Part shown: one piece after another, positions 48,862 through 59,735 of the stretch | Layout: each line of letters opens with the position of its first letter | Position numbering within the stretch: the stretch's first letter is position 1 | DNA from: Pseudomonas fluorescens | GTDB lineage: Bacteria; Pseudomonadota; Gammaproteobacteria; Pseudomonadales; Pseudomonadaceae | Assembly (NCBI RefSeq): GCF_004683905.1 | Contig: NZ_CP038438.1 | Location: forward strand, 1 to 64,000 | Reading direction: 5' to 3' | Length of the DNA: 64,000 nucleotides | Made by a program: the position numbers and the translations under genes | Notes under the pieces: model-generated | Database searches by the model: none | Seen by the model: only the letters and a program-made list of their open reading frames with translations | Told to the model about the DNA's origin: nothing

Positions 48862-49146
48862 TCAGAAAACCCAGCGCTCTTCACGTGGCAGTTGATCCAG
48901 CGGCTGTGGCTGATCGACATCCATCATGCCCATCGAGGCGCTTTCGGCCTGACTGCTGCTGACGGCGCTGAAGTGCGTCTGCGTGCTGTGTCGAATCGAG
49001 ATCAGCGGCTCAGGCTTCTGGCTGTTTTCCCAGCTCAGGTATTGTTGGCAGGCAATCAGGGTGATCAACAGTGCAAGTACGCCAAACAGGCCTTGCTGGA
49101 TATGCAGTGGCGAGATACGCACTTGGGCGGCACGTTGGCGAGTCAT
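48862..49146 (-). CDS. Small membrane protein of unknown function
   Basis: A 94-residue protein with a basic N-terminus, one membrane segment (about 17-38: QQGLFGVLALLITLIACQQYL) and a Ser/Gln-rich soluble tail ending LPREERWVF. By position it corresponds to PA5482, a hypothetical protein. It heads the minus-strand group with DUF1328 and the Ivy-like gene, divergent from algB. Confidence 0.75.
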   Translation of the reverse strand: MTRQRAAQVRISPLHIQQGLFGVLALLITLIACQQYLSWENSQKPEPLISIRHSTQTHFSAVSSSQAESASMGMMDVDQPQPLDQLPREERWVF

Positions 49147-49573
49147 CCTGGGTTCCTCACTCTTATTCGGTTAGGGCAGTGGAATCTGCCCCGGGCTGAA
49201 TGAGTTATTGCAGGCTGCATGCCAGTTTTTTATTTGAAAAATATTCAATAAAATCAATGGTTTGTGAGTGAGTGGAATTCAGCGACGGACGCATCCTGCA
49301 CGATGGGTCATCTACGGTCGTGCGAAATGCATGATTATTTCGTAGGAGATTTCATTCTTATGGAATTGAGAGCACGTCCCGGATGTCAGAAAAGTACGCA
49401 GGGAACCCTCTGTAAATCGGTGATTGTTTAAAAACTCAACAAAATCAACGGATTGGCCGTCAAGGCAGGAGAGAGCTACCCTCCCATGGCTCGCATCGTT
49501 CAGAATCAACCATGCAACTTGCCCGATTTTTCCGGGACTAACCCAAGATCAATCACTATGGAGCGTAGGAAAA
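49147..49573. other. Divergent regulatory region upstream of algB
   Basis: A 427-bp AT-richer gap. An AlgU-like element GAATTG-N17-TCAGA (49363-49390) points towards algB with four of six matches at -35. A run of AT-rich sequence at 49230-49260 may serve the opposite gene. No convincing ORF lies inside. Confidence 0.4.
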
Positions 49574-50920
<1,347 letters not shown>

Positions 50921-50930
50921 GCGCCCGACG

Positions 50931-52721
50931 ATGAAGCTGGCGATGAAGTTGCGCACTCGCTTGTTCCTGAGCATTTCTGCGCTGATCACGGTCGCCTTGC
51001 TCGGGCTGTTGCTCGGGCTGGTCAGCGTGATGCAGATGGCCGGTACTCAGGAAGCAACGATCCGCAGCAACTTCGTGACCCTCGACCTGGGGCTCAAGTT
51101 GCGTCAGACCCTCGGCGACCAGTTGGTGCTGATGCTGGCCGAAAAACCCGATCCCGCCGCGTTCGAAGCGTCAAAGCAGCATTACCTGCAATTGCTGGAT
51201 GAAGGCATTTCGCAGGAGGCCGACGGCGATGGCCGCCAGTACGGGTTTACCCAGGCCAAGGCCGACTATCTGAGTTTTCTCCAGGCGTTCGAGCTGTCGC
51301 GTAATCCGGGCAATGTGCTCAGCGGCAACAGCGACCTCAGAGAACGCTTCAACATCTTGCGCAACGGTTTGATTGCCGAGCACAAGCATGCGCTGGACAA
51401 CATCAACGCCGTGCAGCATGACGCCCGGGAAAGGGCGCTGCTGGTCTCCGGCCTGCTAGGGTTGGTGGGACTGGCGGTGCTGATCATCGGCTTTGTCACC
51501 GCGCATGCGATTGCCCGGCGTTTCGGCGCGCCGATCGAGGCGCTGGCGCAAGCGGCGGACAACATCGGCCAAGGCAATTTCGAGGTGACGCTGCCGATTT
51601 CCTCGGCGATGGAAATGAACCAGCTGACCAAGCGCTTCGGGCTGATGGCCGAGGCGCTGCGCGAGCATCAGGCGACCAACGTCGACGAGCTGCTGGCCGG
51701 TCAGCAACGCTTGCAAGCGGTGCTTGACGGTATCGACGATGGCTTGCTGATGATTGACCGCGAAGGGCATCTGGAGCACCTCAATCCAGTGGCCCAGCGC
51801 CAGTTGGGCTGGGACAGTGATCGACTCGGTCAGGGCTTGGGCACAGCGCTGGAGCGCCCGGAACTCGACGCACAACTGCAACTGGTGTTGCGCGGCGGCA
51901 CCCTTGAGCGTGCTCCGGAAGATTTGAGCATCGAGGTCGATGGCGAATCACGTCTGCTGACTTACAGCCTGACGCCGGTCAGCCACACCCAGGGGCATAT
52001 TCTTGGCGCGGTGATGGTGCTGCATGACGTCACCGAGCAGCGCGCCTTCGAGCGCGTACGCAGCGAGTTTGTGCTGCGTGCTTCCCATGAGCTGCGCACG
52101 CCGGTCACCGGCATGCACATGGCGTTCGGGCTGTTTCGCGAGCGGGCGAAGTTTCCCCCGGAGTCACGCGAGGCGGACCTGCTCGACACGGTCAACGAAG
52201 AGATGCAGCGCCTGATGCAGTTGATCAACGACTTGCTCAATTTCTCGCGTTATCAGAACGGTTTACAGAAACTCACCCTGGCGCCGTGCTCCATCGAAGA
52301 TTTGCTGACGCAGGCGCAATCGCGCTTCGCGGCTGCGGCGGCGGCCAAAGGCATTGCGTTGAACGTCGAAGTGCAGGGGCCGTTGCCGCGCCTGCAAGCC
52401 GATCAGGCGCAACTGGACCGGGTACTGGATAACTTGATCGATAACGCCCTGCGCCATACCGCCCGCGACGGGCAGATTCGCTTGCAGGCGCGTCGGCATG
52501 GCGAGCGGGTCATCATCAGCGTCGAGGACAACGGCGAAGGCATTGCCTACGGGCAGCAGGGGCGGATTTTTGAACCGTTCGTGCAGGTCGGGCGCAAAAA
52601 GGGCGGCGCCGGCCTTGGCCTGGCGCTGTGCAAGGAAATCGTCCAGTTGCATGGCGGGCGCATGGGCGTCTATTCGCGGCCGGGACAGGGCACGCAGTTC
52701 TACATGGCGCTGGCGGTCTAG
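50931..52721 (+). CDS. kinB: Sensor histidine kinase KinB
   Basis: A 596-residue inner-membrane kinase/phosphatase for AlgB. There are two membrane helices (about 10-30 and 162-185) around a helical periplasmic domain, followed by a HAMP region (about 186-240), PAS (about 255-365), HisKA with RASHELRTP (H386) and HATPase with LIDNALRHTA, DNGEGI and GAGLGLALCKEI. The length and the algB linkage match P. aeruginosa KinB. Its stop codon overlaps the stop of the converging EAL gene (ctag). Confidence 0.96.
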   Translation: MKLAMKLRTRLFLSISALITVALLGLLLGLVSVMQMAGTQEATIRSNFVTLDLGLKLRQTLGDQLVLMLAEKPDPAAFEASKQHYLQLLDEGISQEADGDGRQYGFTQAKADYLSFLQAFELSRNPGNVLSGNSDLRERFNILRNGLIAEHKHALDNINAVQHDARERALLVSGLLGLVGLAVLIIGFVTAHAIARRFGAPIEALAQAADNIGQGNFEVTLPISSAMEMNQLTKRFGLMAEALREHQATNVDELLAGQQRLQAVLDGIDDGLLMIDREGHLEHLNPVAQRQLGWDSDRLGQGLGTALERPELDAQLQLVLRGGTLERAPEDLSIEVDGESRLLTYSLTPVSHTQGHILGAVMVLHDVTEQRAFERVRSEFVLRASHELRTPVTGMHMAFGLFRERAKFPPESREADLLDTVNEEMQRLMQLINDLLNFSRYQNGLQKLTLAPCSIEDLLTQAQSRFAAAAAAKGIALNVEVQGPLPRLQADQAQLDRVLDNLIDNALRHTARDGQIRLQARRHGERVIISVEDNGEGIAYGQQGRIFEPFVQVGRKKGGAGLGLALCKEIVQLHGGRMGVYSRPGQGTQFYMALAV

Positions 52722-54334
52722 GCTTCGTCATCCAGCCGGCGTCCGGCGAGGCGCCGTCCACGGGTGATCAGTTCAATGAACTGCACCGCACTCAAGGCCT
52801 GGGCGAAAAGCCAGCCCTGACCGAACTTGACCCCCTCGCTGCTGAGAAACACGGCTTGCGCTTCGTGCTCGATGCCCTCGGCAATCACCTTCAGATCCAG
52901 TGCCTGCGCCATGTGAATGATGTGCGGAGCAACGCCACTGCTCGCCGCGTCATGACCGAGTGCGTCGATGAAGGCCTTGTCGATTTTCAGGCAATCCACC
53001 GGCAGCGTCTGCAGATAGGCGAGGCTGCAATAACCGGTACCGAAATCGTCGATCAACACTTGATGGCCGACATCGCGCAAGGCTTGCAGGTTCTCCCGCG
53101 CCACCACCACATCGATCAGCCCGCGCTCGGTGACTTCGAAGGCAATCTGCCGCGCCGCAACCCGGTGCAGGGTCAACAGCCTGGCCATGACTTGACCGAT
53201 GCGCGGCACCATCACGTCGCACGCCGCAAGGTTGACCGAGATGTACAGTTGCGGATTCGCGCGTAGCACCGGCCCCAATTGCTCCAGCAGCCGCTGCAGG
53301 ACGAAATCGGTCATCTGCCGTATCTGCCCGGTGTTTTCTGCCAATGGAATGAACAGGTCGGGGCTGGTCAGGGTGCCGTCCGGGCGGCGCCAGCGCAGCA
53401 GGGCTTCGGCGCCCACGCAATTGCGGCTGTCGAGGTCGAAGATTGGTTGATACAGGACTTGCAGCTCGCCACGCCGAATCGCACCCTGCAGCTCGGCGTC
53501 CAGTGACTGGCGCTGACGCACCAGTAGAAACACGAAGAAACCGGCAAACGCCCCCAGCAGCAGGCAGGCCGGCACCATCCACCACCAGACGGTCGGGATG
53601 TGCATGCCACTGCGCGGGGTGATCAGCACCAATTGGTATTCCGGATTGTTGGTTGGCATGCGATAGATCAGCCGTGACTGGGTGACTTGCAGGGCCTCGC
53701 GGCTCTTCGGTGGCCAGACTTCGCTCGGTGGCCAGGTCTGGGCTGTGCCGAGCACCGGAATCGCTCGCCTTCCATGATCGAGTACCACCAGCAGGCTGCT
53801 GTCCGGTGGCAGGTCGACCATGTCGGTCAAATGCCCGCGCGATGTCGCCACGCGGAAGTTGCCGCGCCCGAGCATCAGCGCCGCGCGGTTTTCATCGGGT
53901 TCGGTGGTGGTGTTGAGCCAGTAGCTGTAAGTCGGGCCCTTGATGTCCGGCGCGCGGACGACCGACAGTCCCTCCTGCCGGGGGCGGTTGGAGCAGATCC
54001 GCGAGCCGTCCATGTAGGCCGCTTCATACACGAAGCGATAGTTGAACGTGACCTGTTGCAGGGTGGCGATCATTTCCTCATCGCAACTGCGCAACGGCTG
54101 CGCCTGGAGGTCGTCGAGACTTTCGCGCAATTGCCCGAACAGCTGCTCAAGGCGGGCCAGAAAACGCTCGCCCTGGGCGTTCATCTCCTGACTCTCGTTC
54201 TGCTCGATCTGGCGCATGGCGACGAACATTCCGCCGGCGATCAGCAGGCTTGCACTGAGGACAGCCGCGATCATCGCCAAAAACCACGGGCGATAAAACC
54301 AGCTACGCAGCGTCGCTCGGGTAGCAACCATCAT
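52718..54334 (-). CDS. CSS-motif and EAL-domain c-di-GMP phosphodiesterase
   Basis: A 538-residue membrane protein. The N-terminal periplasmic sensor (about 45-240) lies between two membrane segments and holds the CSS motif (RSCDEEM and SRICSN), sensitive to thiol/disulfide exchange by DsbA-type proteins. The C-terminal EAL domain (about 285-530) keeps the catalytic residues: GAEALLRW, SVNLA, FEVTERG, IDDFGTGY, LKIDK and AEGIEHE. It should hydrolyse c-di-GMP. It has no counterpart between kinB and ampDh2 that I recall in P. aeruginosa. Confidence 0.93.
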   Translation of the reverse strand: MMVATRATLRSWFYRPWFLAMIAAVLSASLLIAGGMFVAMRQIEQNESQEMNAQGERFLARLEQLFGQLRESLDDLQAQPLRSCDEEMIATLQQVTFNYRFVYEAAYMDGSRICSNRPRQEGLSVVRAPDIKGPTYSYWLNTTTEPDENRAALMLGRGNFRVATSRGHLTDMVDLPPDSSLLVVLDHGRRAIPVLGTAQTWPPSEVWPPKSREALQVTQSRLIYRMPTNNPEYQLVLITPRSGMHIPTVWWWMVPACLLLGAFAGFFVFLLVRQRQSLDAELQGAIRRGELQVLYQPIFDLDSRNCVGAEALLRWRRPDGTLTSPDLFIPLAENTGQIRQMTDFVLQRLLEQLGPVLRANPQLYISVNLAACDVMVPRIGQVMARLLTLHRVAARQIAFEVTERGLIDVVVARENLQALRDVGHQVLIDDFGTGYCSLAYLQTLPVDCLKIDKAFIDALGHDAASSGVAPHIIHMAQALDLKVIAEGIEHEAQAVFLSSEGVKFGQGWLFAQALSAVQFIELITRGRRLAGRRLDDEA

Positions 54335-54407
54335 GGAATATCCGAAGAATTACCAATGAGTTATAGCTGCTGATTGCGATTTCGCCCTGACCGTCGGGCG
54401 GGCGTCA

Positions 54408-55187
54408 TTATTTTGTCTGATTGAGTACCAGCAACAACGCGGCTGTTTGCGCGTCCGGCATACCGTCGAAACGGGAAGGGCGGAAATGCATCTGGAACGC
54501 TGCGAGCACATGGCGCGTCGCTACATCCAGCTCGCCGGTTTGCGGGGTGTCGTAACCGACGCGCGCCAGTTGTTCCTGGAACCAGCTGATGCTCGGCAAT
54601 TCGGCGTTGAACAGCACCTGCTGCCGCGCCACCGCTTGTTCATTAGGCCATACGCCCAGGCCTTCGGCGGCCAGGCGTTTCCATGGGAACAGTGGGCCGG
54701 GGTCGAGTTTGCGCAGGGGCGCGATGTCGCTGTGACCGATGATATGGCGCGGGCTGATGCCTTGGCGCTTGCTGATGTCCTTGAGCAGAACGATCAGCGA
54801 CTGAATCTGCGCTTCGCTATAAGGGAACCACAGGCGCCCGGTCGGCGTGTCCTTGAAGCCCGGATTGACGATCTCGATACCGATCGAGCTGGAGTTGAGC
54901 CAGGTGCGGCCCTGCCACTGGCTTTCCCCGGCGTGCCAGGCGCGCTGGTTTTCATCCATCAGTTTGTAGATGGTGGCGCTCTTGTCGTCGCCGATCAGGT
55001 AGTGGCTGCTGACTTCGCCGTGGGTCAGCAGTTGCAGCGAACGCGCGAGCGACGCCGAGGTGTAATGCACGATCACGAACTGCACGCGGCTGTCGTGATT
55101 GGCCGAAGGATGGCTGGTGTCGTAACGCGGGCCGCTGGCACAACCGGCCAGAATGAGCAGCGACGCGAGAAGGGTAAAAAATTTCAT
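54408..55187 (-). CDS. ampDh2: N-acetyl-anhydromuramyl-L-alanine amidase AmpDh2
   Basis: A 259-residue lipoprotein (lipobox LAGCAS, signal MKFFTLLASLLILAGC) of the AmpD amidase family. An N-terminal catalytic domain (about 35-185) has zinc ligands in VIVHYTS and LDPGPLFPW and IIGHSDIAP nearby. A C-terminal peptidoglycan-binding helical domain follows (about 200-259). AmpDh2 acts in the periplasm on peptidoglycan turnover. The start at 55187 is preferred over an in-frame TTG at 55208 because it gives a normal lipoprotein signal. Confidence 0.93.
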   Translation of the reverse strand: MKFFTLLASLLILAGCASGPRYDTSHPSANHDSRVQFVIVHYTSASLARSLQLLTHGEVSSHYLIGDDKSATIYKLMDENQRAWHAGESQWQGRTWLNSSSIGIEIVNPGFKDTPTGRLWFPYSEAQIQSLIVLLKDISKRQGISPRHIIGHSDIAPLRKLDPGPLFPWKRLAAEGLGVWPNEQAVARQQVLFNAELPSISWFQEQLARVGYDTPQTGELDVATRHVLAAFQMHFRPSRFDGMPDAQTAALLLVLNQTK

Positions 55188-55287
55188 GGCAAGAGGCAGT
55201 ACACGCAAGACAGTAATGCAACAGTGTAACGTAATGCCTCGGGTCTCGACGGCCGGCGGGCTGAATTAAACAAAATGGAACAATTAC

Positions 55288-57360
55288 TCAGCCCAGCTCG
55301 ACCCGGTTGCGTCCGCCATTTTTCGCCCGGTAAAGCGCCTGATCGGCTCTTTTGAGCACCAGATCGCTGTGTTCTCCCGTTTTGAACGACGCCAGGCCCA
55401 TGGAAATGGTGATCGTCACCCGTTCGCCCTTGAAGTGAAACGGGCAGGCTTCGATTGCCGCGCGCAGGCTTTCCAGCAGTTTGGCGCCCACCGCAGGCGT
55501 GGTCGCCGGCAGCAGCAGAACGAATTCCTCACCACCAAAACGGGCAATGAAATCCGCTGCGCGCAGGCGTTTGCGCAGCACTGTGGCGATGATCTTCAGC
55601 ACCTTGTCGCCGGCCAGATGGCCGTAGTTGTCGTTGATGCGCTTGAAATGATCGAGGTCGAGCATCGCCAGACTCAAGGTGTTGCCGTGTTGCTGCCACT
55701 GCTTGATCTCGTGTTCCAGGCGTTCGCTCCAGGCGGCGCGGTTGGGCAGGCCGGTCAGCGGATCGATCAGGGCTTTCTGCCGCTGTTCTTCCAGGTGTTC
55801 GCGAAAGCCCAGGGCTTCCTGCTCCATGTGCGCCACACGCTCGGCCAGACCCTTGAGGCGTGCCGCCACTTCCTGCTCGCGGGCATCGCGTTGTTTCTGG
55901 TGTTGATCCATGGTGCCGAGCAGGCCTTCCAGATGGTTCTCCAGCACTTGCTTGAGGTCATCCAGATCGGCCGCTTCCTGCATGCTGGTCTGCAAACCAT
56001 CGACCTGCTCGCGGATCTGCGTGTCCATCGCCCGCGCCGCCGAGCTGTTGTCGGCGTGGCCTTCGCTGGCGGCCTGCAGGTTGCTCTGGAACGCTTCGAG
56101 GCGCTCGTTGAGTTGCTGCAGATAGGCTTCGAATTCGTGCTGGCCGCTGTCGGTGATCGCCAGCATCAACGTCGCCAGATCGTCGAGAATCGGCAGCAGT
56201 TCGTACCAGTTCAGGCCATTTTTCAACCGGTCGCGCATCGCCTCTGCCTGCGGGCGATGGCGCTCGGGCAAGGTCAGGTCGTCGAGCAGCCCGATCAGCG
56301 TGTCTTCGATGTGTTTGGCCACTGAACTGTAAGACGGCTCCGGGGAATCGGGCAGGGCGTACAGAATGTCCTGCTCGGGTTGCTCCGGATCGATGGCGGC
56401 CAAAGCCTGGGCAATCGGTTCGGGTAGGGGCAGACTATCGAGGAGCAACGGTGCCGGGATGTCGCCCGGGTGGATCAACTCGTCGGGGTTGAACGCGGCA
56501 GCAGGTGCTGGCGCCGTGATCGGGGTGGTCGGCCGTTCGGCTTCAGGTTCGGCCGCTGGTAGTGCAGGTGCAGCAACGGGTTCGCTGATCGGCTCGGCAG
56601 CAATGACCGGAGGCACGAACGCGAACACAGGTGATTCGGCCGCGGGCTGCACTGCTGGCGTTTGCTTAAGCTCGGCCTCTGGTGGTTGCGCGATGGCCGC
56701 TACGGTGACGGGTGCTGCCGGAATCGGCTCGACCGCTGCGGTTGGCGCGGGTACCGGCTCAGGCGCAGGTTCAGCGTTGGCCGGCGTCGGCGTCGGCGTC
56801 TGAGGCTGATCCGAAGACTCTGGCACCCCTTCACTGTCACGGCTGCCAAACAGGCGCTGCAAAAAGCCCGGGCGGTCGGGCTCGGGCGGCGTTTCCAGCT
56901 GGCTCAACGCCTTGCCCTGCAAACCACTGAGTTCGCTCAGCAGCAGCGGCATTTCCCGCGCCTGGCCGACCCGGCTGTCGAGTTGCTTGGCGAATTTCTT
57001 CAGCGGCTGGGCGACTTCCCGGGGCAGCGGCAGCGCTTGTAGCTGGGTGACCAGCGCGGTAAGTGCGGTGCTGACCTGATCGATTCGGGTTTCGCGACGT
57101 TGCTCGGAATCGAGCACGGCTTTTTCCAGGCGCGGCAGCAGGGCGGCGAGGCCGGCGTCCATGTCGTCGGTGCGCACCACATCGCGCATCTCTTTCATGC
57201 ACTGATCAACGACCTTGTCGGTGCCTTCAGCGGCCAGCGTGCTGCGCACCAGACCGCGGCGCAGCAAGTCGAGCCGGGCGGCCCAGCGACGTTCGAGCTT
57301 GTCCTGTTGTTCGATGCTTTTGAGGTACTTCTCTTTCCAGCGCTGGGCGTCGTCGCTCAT
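55288..57360 (-). CDS. dgcH: Diguanylate cyclase (DgcH type)
   Basis: A 690-residue cytoplasmic protein. The N-terminal helical region is followed by a Pro/Ala-rich linker (about 170-300), a second helical/coiled segment (about 330-525), and a C-terminal GGDEF domain. Active-site GGEEF is near residue 609, with an I-site RxxD (RAAD) five residues before it, so product inhibition is likely. The PAS-less architecture and position match P. aeruginosa DgcH (PA5487). It overlaps the following EEP gene by 4 bp. Confidence 0.94.
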   Translation of the reverse strand: MSDDAQRWKEKYLKSIEQQDKLERRWAARLDLLRRGLVRSTLAAEGTDKVVDQCMKEMRDVVRTDDMDAGLAALLPRLEKAVLDSEQRRETRIDQVSTALTALVTQLQALPLPREVAQPLKKFAKQLDSRVGQAREMPLLLSELSGLQGKALSQLETPPEPDRPGFLQRLFGSRDSEGVPESSDQPQTPTPTPANAEPAPEPVPAPTAAVEPIPAAPVTVAAIAQPPEAELKQTPAVQPAAESPVFAFVPPVIAAEPISEPVAAPALPAAEPEAERPTTPITAPAPAAAFNPDELIHPGDIPAPLLLDSLPLPEPIAQALAAIDPEQPEQDILYALPDSPEPSYSSVAKHIEDTLIGLLDDLTLPERHRPQAEAMRDRLKNGLNWYELLPILDDLATLMLAITDSGQHEFEAYLQQLNERLEAFQSNLQAASEGHADNSSAARAMDTQIREQVDGLQTSMQEAADLDDLKQVLENHLEGLLGTMDQHQKQRDAREQEVAARLKGLAERVAHMEQEALGFREHLEEQRQKALIDPLTGLPNRAAWSERLEHEIKQWQQHGNTLSLAMLDLDHFKRINDNYGHLAGDKVLKIIATVLRKRLRAADFIARFGGEEFVLLLPATTPAVGAKLLESLRAAIEACPFHFKGERVTITISMGLASFKTGEHSDLVLKRADQALYRAKNGGRNRVELG

Positions 57361-58235
57361 TCAGGGGTTCCGCGAGGGGCAGGACTCAACGCGGGCAATG
57401 CATCGGCCGTGAGCGAACCCGGCAGACGAATCTCTACCGCGACCGGCAGGTGATCGGAAATGGGTTGGGCCAGCACTTCGACCTTTTCCAGGGTCAGGGT
57501 CGGGCTGAGCAAAATATGATCAAGGCATCGCTGTGGCCGCCAACTGGGAAAGGTGGCTTGCATCTGCGGGGCCAGCAGGCCGAGATCGCGTAACGGTGAC
57601 TGTTGTAGCAGATCACTGGCATGGGTGTTCATGTCGCCCATCAATATCTGGTGCTTGTAGCCACTGATCAGGTCACGAATATAGGCCAGTTGCAGGCTGC
57701 GCACCCGTGCGCCGAGCGCCAGATGCATCATCACCACCACCAGCGCCTCCGGACCTTCGCCGAAGCGCAGCAGGATCGCGCCGCGACCTTTCGGGCCGGG
57801 CAGCGGATGATCTTCGATCGCCCACGGCTTCAGGCGACTGAGCACGCCATTGCTGTGCTGGGCCAGTCGGCCGAGGTTGCGATTGAGTTGTTGATACCAG
57901 TAGGGGAAGGCGCCGAGGTGGGCCAGGTGTTCGACTTGATTGACGTAGCCTGAGCGCAGACTGCCGCCATCGGCTTCCTGCAGGGCGACCAGATCGAAGT
58001 CGCCAAGCAGGTCACCGATCTTCTGCAGATTGCCTGAGCGCCCGGTGTGCGGTAGCAGGTGCTGCCAGCTGCGGGTCAGATAATGCCGATAGCGCTCGGT
58101 GCTGATGCCGACCTGGATATTGAAACTGAGCAAGCGCAGACGATGGTCTGCGGGCAGGCCCGTGGACTCCAGGTGATGCTCGTTGACCTGCGGATCATGC
58201 AGGCCAACGCTGCGTTCGGTGCCCCAGCGGCGCAT
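57357..58235 (-). CDS. Endonuclease/exonuclease/phosphatase family protein
   Basis: A 292-residue EEP-fold hydrolase. Conserved parts are LSFNIQVGIS (Asn near 39), LQEADGG (Glu, metal), MGDMNTH (about 200) and ISDHLPVAV (catalytic His). The substrate may be DNA, RNA or a phospholipid; the sequence does not decide. It corresponds to PA5488 and lies between dsbA and dgcH on the same strand; dgcH begins within its first codons' overlap at 57357-57360. Confidence 0.9.
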   Translation of the reverse strand: MRRWGTERSVGLHDPQVNEHHLESTGLPADHRLRLLSFNIQVGISTERYRHYLTRSWQHLLPHTGRSGNLQKIGDLLGDFDLVALQEADGGSLRSGYVNQVEHLAHLGAFPYWYQQLNRNLGRLAQHSNGVLSRLKPWAIEDHPLPGPKGRGAILLRFGEGPEALVVVMMHLALGARVRSLQLAYIRDLISGYKHQILMGDMNTHASDLLQQSPLRDLGLLAPQMQATFPSWRPQRCLDHILLSPTLTLEKVEVLAQPISDHLPVAVEIRLPGSLTADALPALSPAPRGTPE

Positions 58236-58249
58236 GGCGGTTACCGCGC

Positions 58250-58891
58250 TTAGTTGGCGGCTGCCTTGTTGGCCGCTCGCTCTTTGGCGACCAGTTGATC
58301 AGCCAGTTTCAGGGCTTGCTCGGCACCACCGGCAGAGCCGATGTCGAAGCGGTACTTGCCGTTGACGATCATGGTTGGCACGCCAGTGATTTCATACTTC
58401 TTGGCCAGCTCACGCGCTTTGACGATCTGACCTTTGATCGCGAACGAGTCAAAGGTGGCGAGGAACTTGTCCTTGTCCACGCCTTGTGTGGCGAGGAAGT
58501 CAGCCATGTCGTTCTTGTCGGTCAGCTTCTTGTGTTGTTTCTGGATTGCTTCGAAAACCGCAGCGTGAACCTTGTGCTCGACGCCCATTGCTTCCAGGGT
58601 CAGGAACATTTGGCCGTGAGCGTCCCACGGGCCGCCGAACATGGCAGGAATGCGTACGAAGTTGACGTCGGACGGCAGTTTTTCAACCCAGGGATTGATC
58701 ACCGGCTCAAACGCGTAGCAGTGCGGGCAGCCATACCAGAACAGCTCGACCACTTCGATCTTGCCAGGCTCTGCCACCGGTACCGGGTTGGCCAGCTCGA
58801 CATAAGGGGCGGCCGGTGCTTCGGCGGCCTGGGCGGTCACGCCGAACAGGCTGGCAGCGACGAGAGCGGCGCTGATGATCAGATTACGCAT
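58250..58891 (-). CDS. dsbA: Thiol:disulfide interchange protein DsbA
   Basis: A 213-residue periplasmic oxidase that introduces disulfides. There is a signal peptide (MRNLIISAALVAASLFGVTAQA) and the active-site CPHC in FWYGCPHCYAFEP. The cis-Pro loop EITGVPTMIVNG is conserved. It may set the thiol state of the nearby EAL protein's CSS sensor, an inference from that family only. It follows a pair of cytochrome genes on the same strand. Confidence 0.97.
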   Translation of the reverse strand: MRNLIISAALVAASLFGVTAQAAEAPAAPYVELANPVPVAEPGKIEVVELFWYGCPHCYAFEPVINPWVEKLPSDVNFVRIPAMFGGPWDAHGQMFLTLEAMGVEHKVHAAVFEAIQKQHKKLTDKNDMADFLATQGVDKDKFLATFDSFAIKGQIVKARELAKKYEITGVPTMIVNGKYRFDIGSAGGAEQALKLADQLVAKERAANKAAAN

Positions 58892-58985
58892 GCTTTACTC
58901 CTGGACAATTTTGGTCGCCTCGCGCGACCTGTTTTCAGACAGATCCTGGCGGGCATGAGTTCTGTAGTGTAACGGCAGCGGCCAC

Positions 58986-59015
58986 AAAAAAGGGCGGCCA
59001 AAGCCACCCTTTTTA
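58986..59015 (-). terminator. Terminator after the cytochrome c4 gene
   Basis: aaaaaagggcggc / gccacccttttta. The single mismatch on the plus strand becomes a G-U pair on the minus strand, so it fits the cc4 direction. It is 77 bp after the cc4 stop. Confidence 0.85.
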
Positions 59016-59033
59016 TACTTGCTGCGACGGATT

Positions 59034-59083
59034 AATCGAGCGTTAACGTTGCAGGAGATGTCCATCACCGTTAATGCTCGATT
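59034..59083. repeat. Inverted repeat in the cc4 3' region
   Basis: aatcgagcgttaacg and cgttaatgctcgatt are inverted (14 of 15) around a 20-base loop, 8 bp after the cc4 stop. It may be an RNA hairpin or a bound site. Its role is unknown. Confidence 0.5.
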
Positions 59084-59091
59084 CAGGGCGG

Positions 59092-59703
59092 TTAGTGCAG
59101 GCCCTGGATGTAGCTGGAGACTGCGGCAATGTCTTCGTCGCTCAAGCGCTTGGCGATGGTCTGCATCGTCATGGTGTCGCCGTCGTTGTTGCGGCCGCCT
59201 TCTTCCTTACGGAAATCGGTCAGTTGCTTGGCGATGTATTGAGCGTGTTGACCACCCAGATGCGGGAAGCCAGCGGCGGCGTTGCCGGCGCCATTCGGCG
59301 AGTGGCAACCGGTGCAGGCTGGCAGCCCCTTGGCCAGATTACCGCCGCGGAACAAAGCTTCACCGCGAGCGACGATCTTCGGATCGGCTGCGCCGACGCT
59401 GCCTTTCTGGCTGGCGAAGTAGGCTGCGATGTCAGCCAGATCCTGGTCGCTCAGGTTGGTCAGCAGGCCGGTCATTTCCAGAACGGTGCGCTTGCCCGAC
59501 TTGATGTCGTGCAGTTGCTTGGTCAGGTAGCGTTCACCCTGACCGGCCAGTTTCGGGAAGTTTGGCGCCATGCTGTTCCCGTCAGGGCCATGGCAGGCTC
59601 CGCAGACGGCAGCTTTCGCCTGGCCGGCGGCGGCATCACCGGCAGCATGGGCGAAGCCTGAAATTCCCACGGTCAACAGCAGACTCACGATCAATTTGTT
59701 CAT
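59092..59703 (-). CDS. cc4: Cytochrome c4 (di-heme)
   Basis: A 203-residue exported cytochrome with a signal peptide (MNKLIVSLLLTVGISGFAHA) and two heme-binding CXXCH motifs: CGACH near residue 35 and CTGCH near 135. Each is followed by a Met ligand region typical of c4 cytochromes. It carries electrons to terminal oxidases. It sits 32 bp downstream of the other cytochrome gene, as in P. aeruginosa (PA5490, PA5491). Confidence 0.96.
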   Translation of the reverse strand: MNKLIVSLLLTVGISGFAHAAGDAAAGQAKAAVCGACHGPDGNSMAPNFPKLAGQGERYLTKQLHDIKSGKRTVLEMTGLLTNLSDQDLADIAAYFASQKGSVGAADPKIVARGEALFRGGNLAKGLPACTGCHSPNGAGNAAAGFPHLGGQHAQYIAKQLTDFRKEEGGRNNDGDTMTMQTIAKRLSDEDIAAVSSYIQGLH

Positions 59704-59735
59704 CAGCTAATCCAACTACGGCTAAGGGTTAAGAG

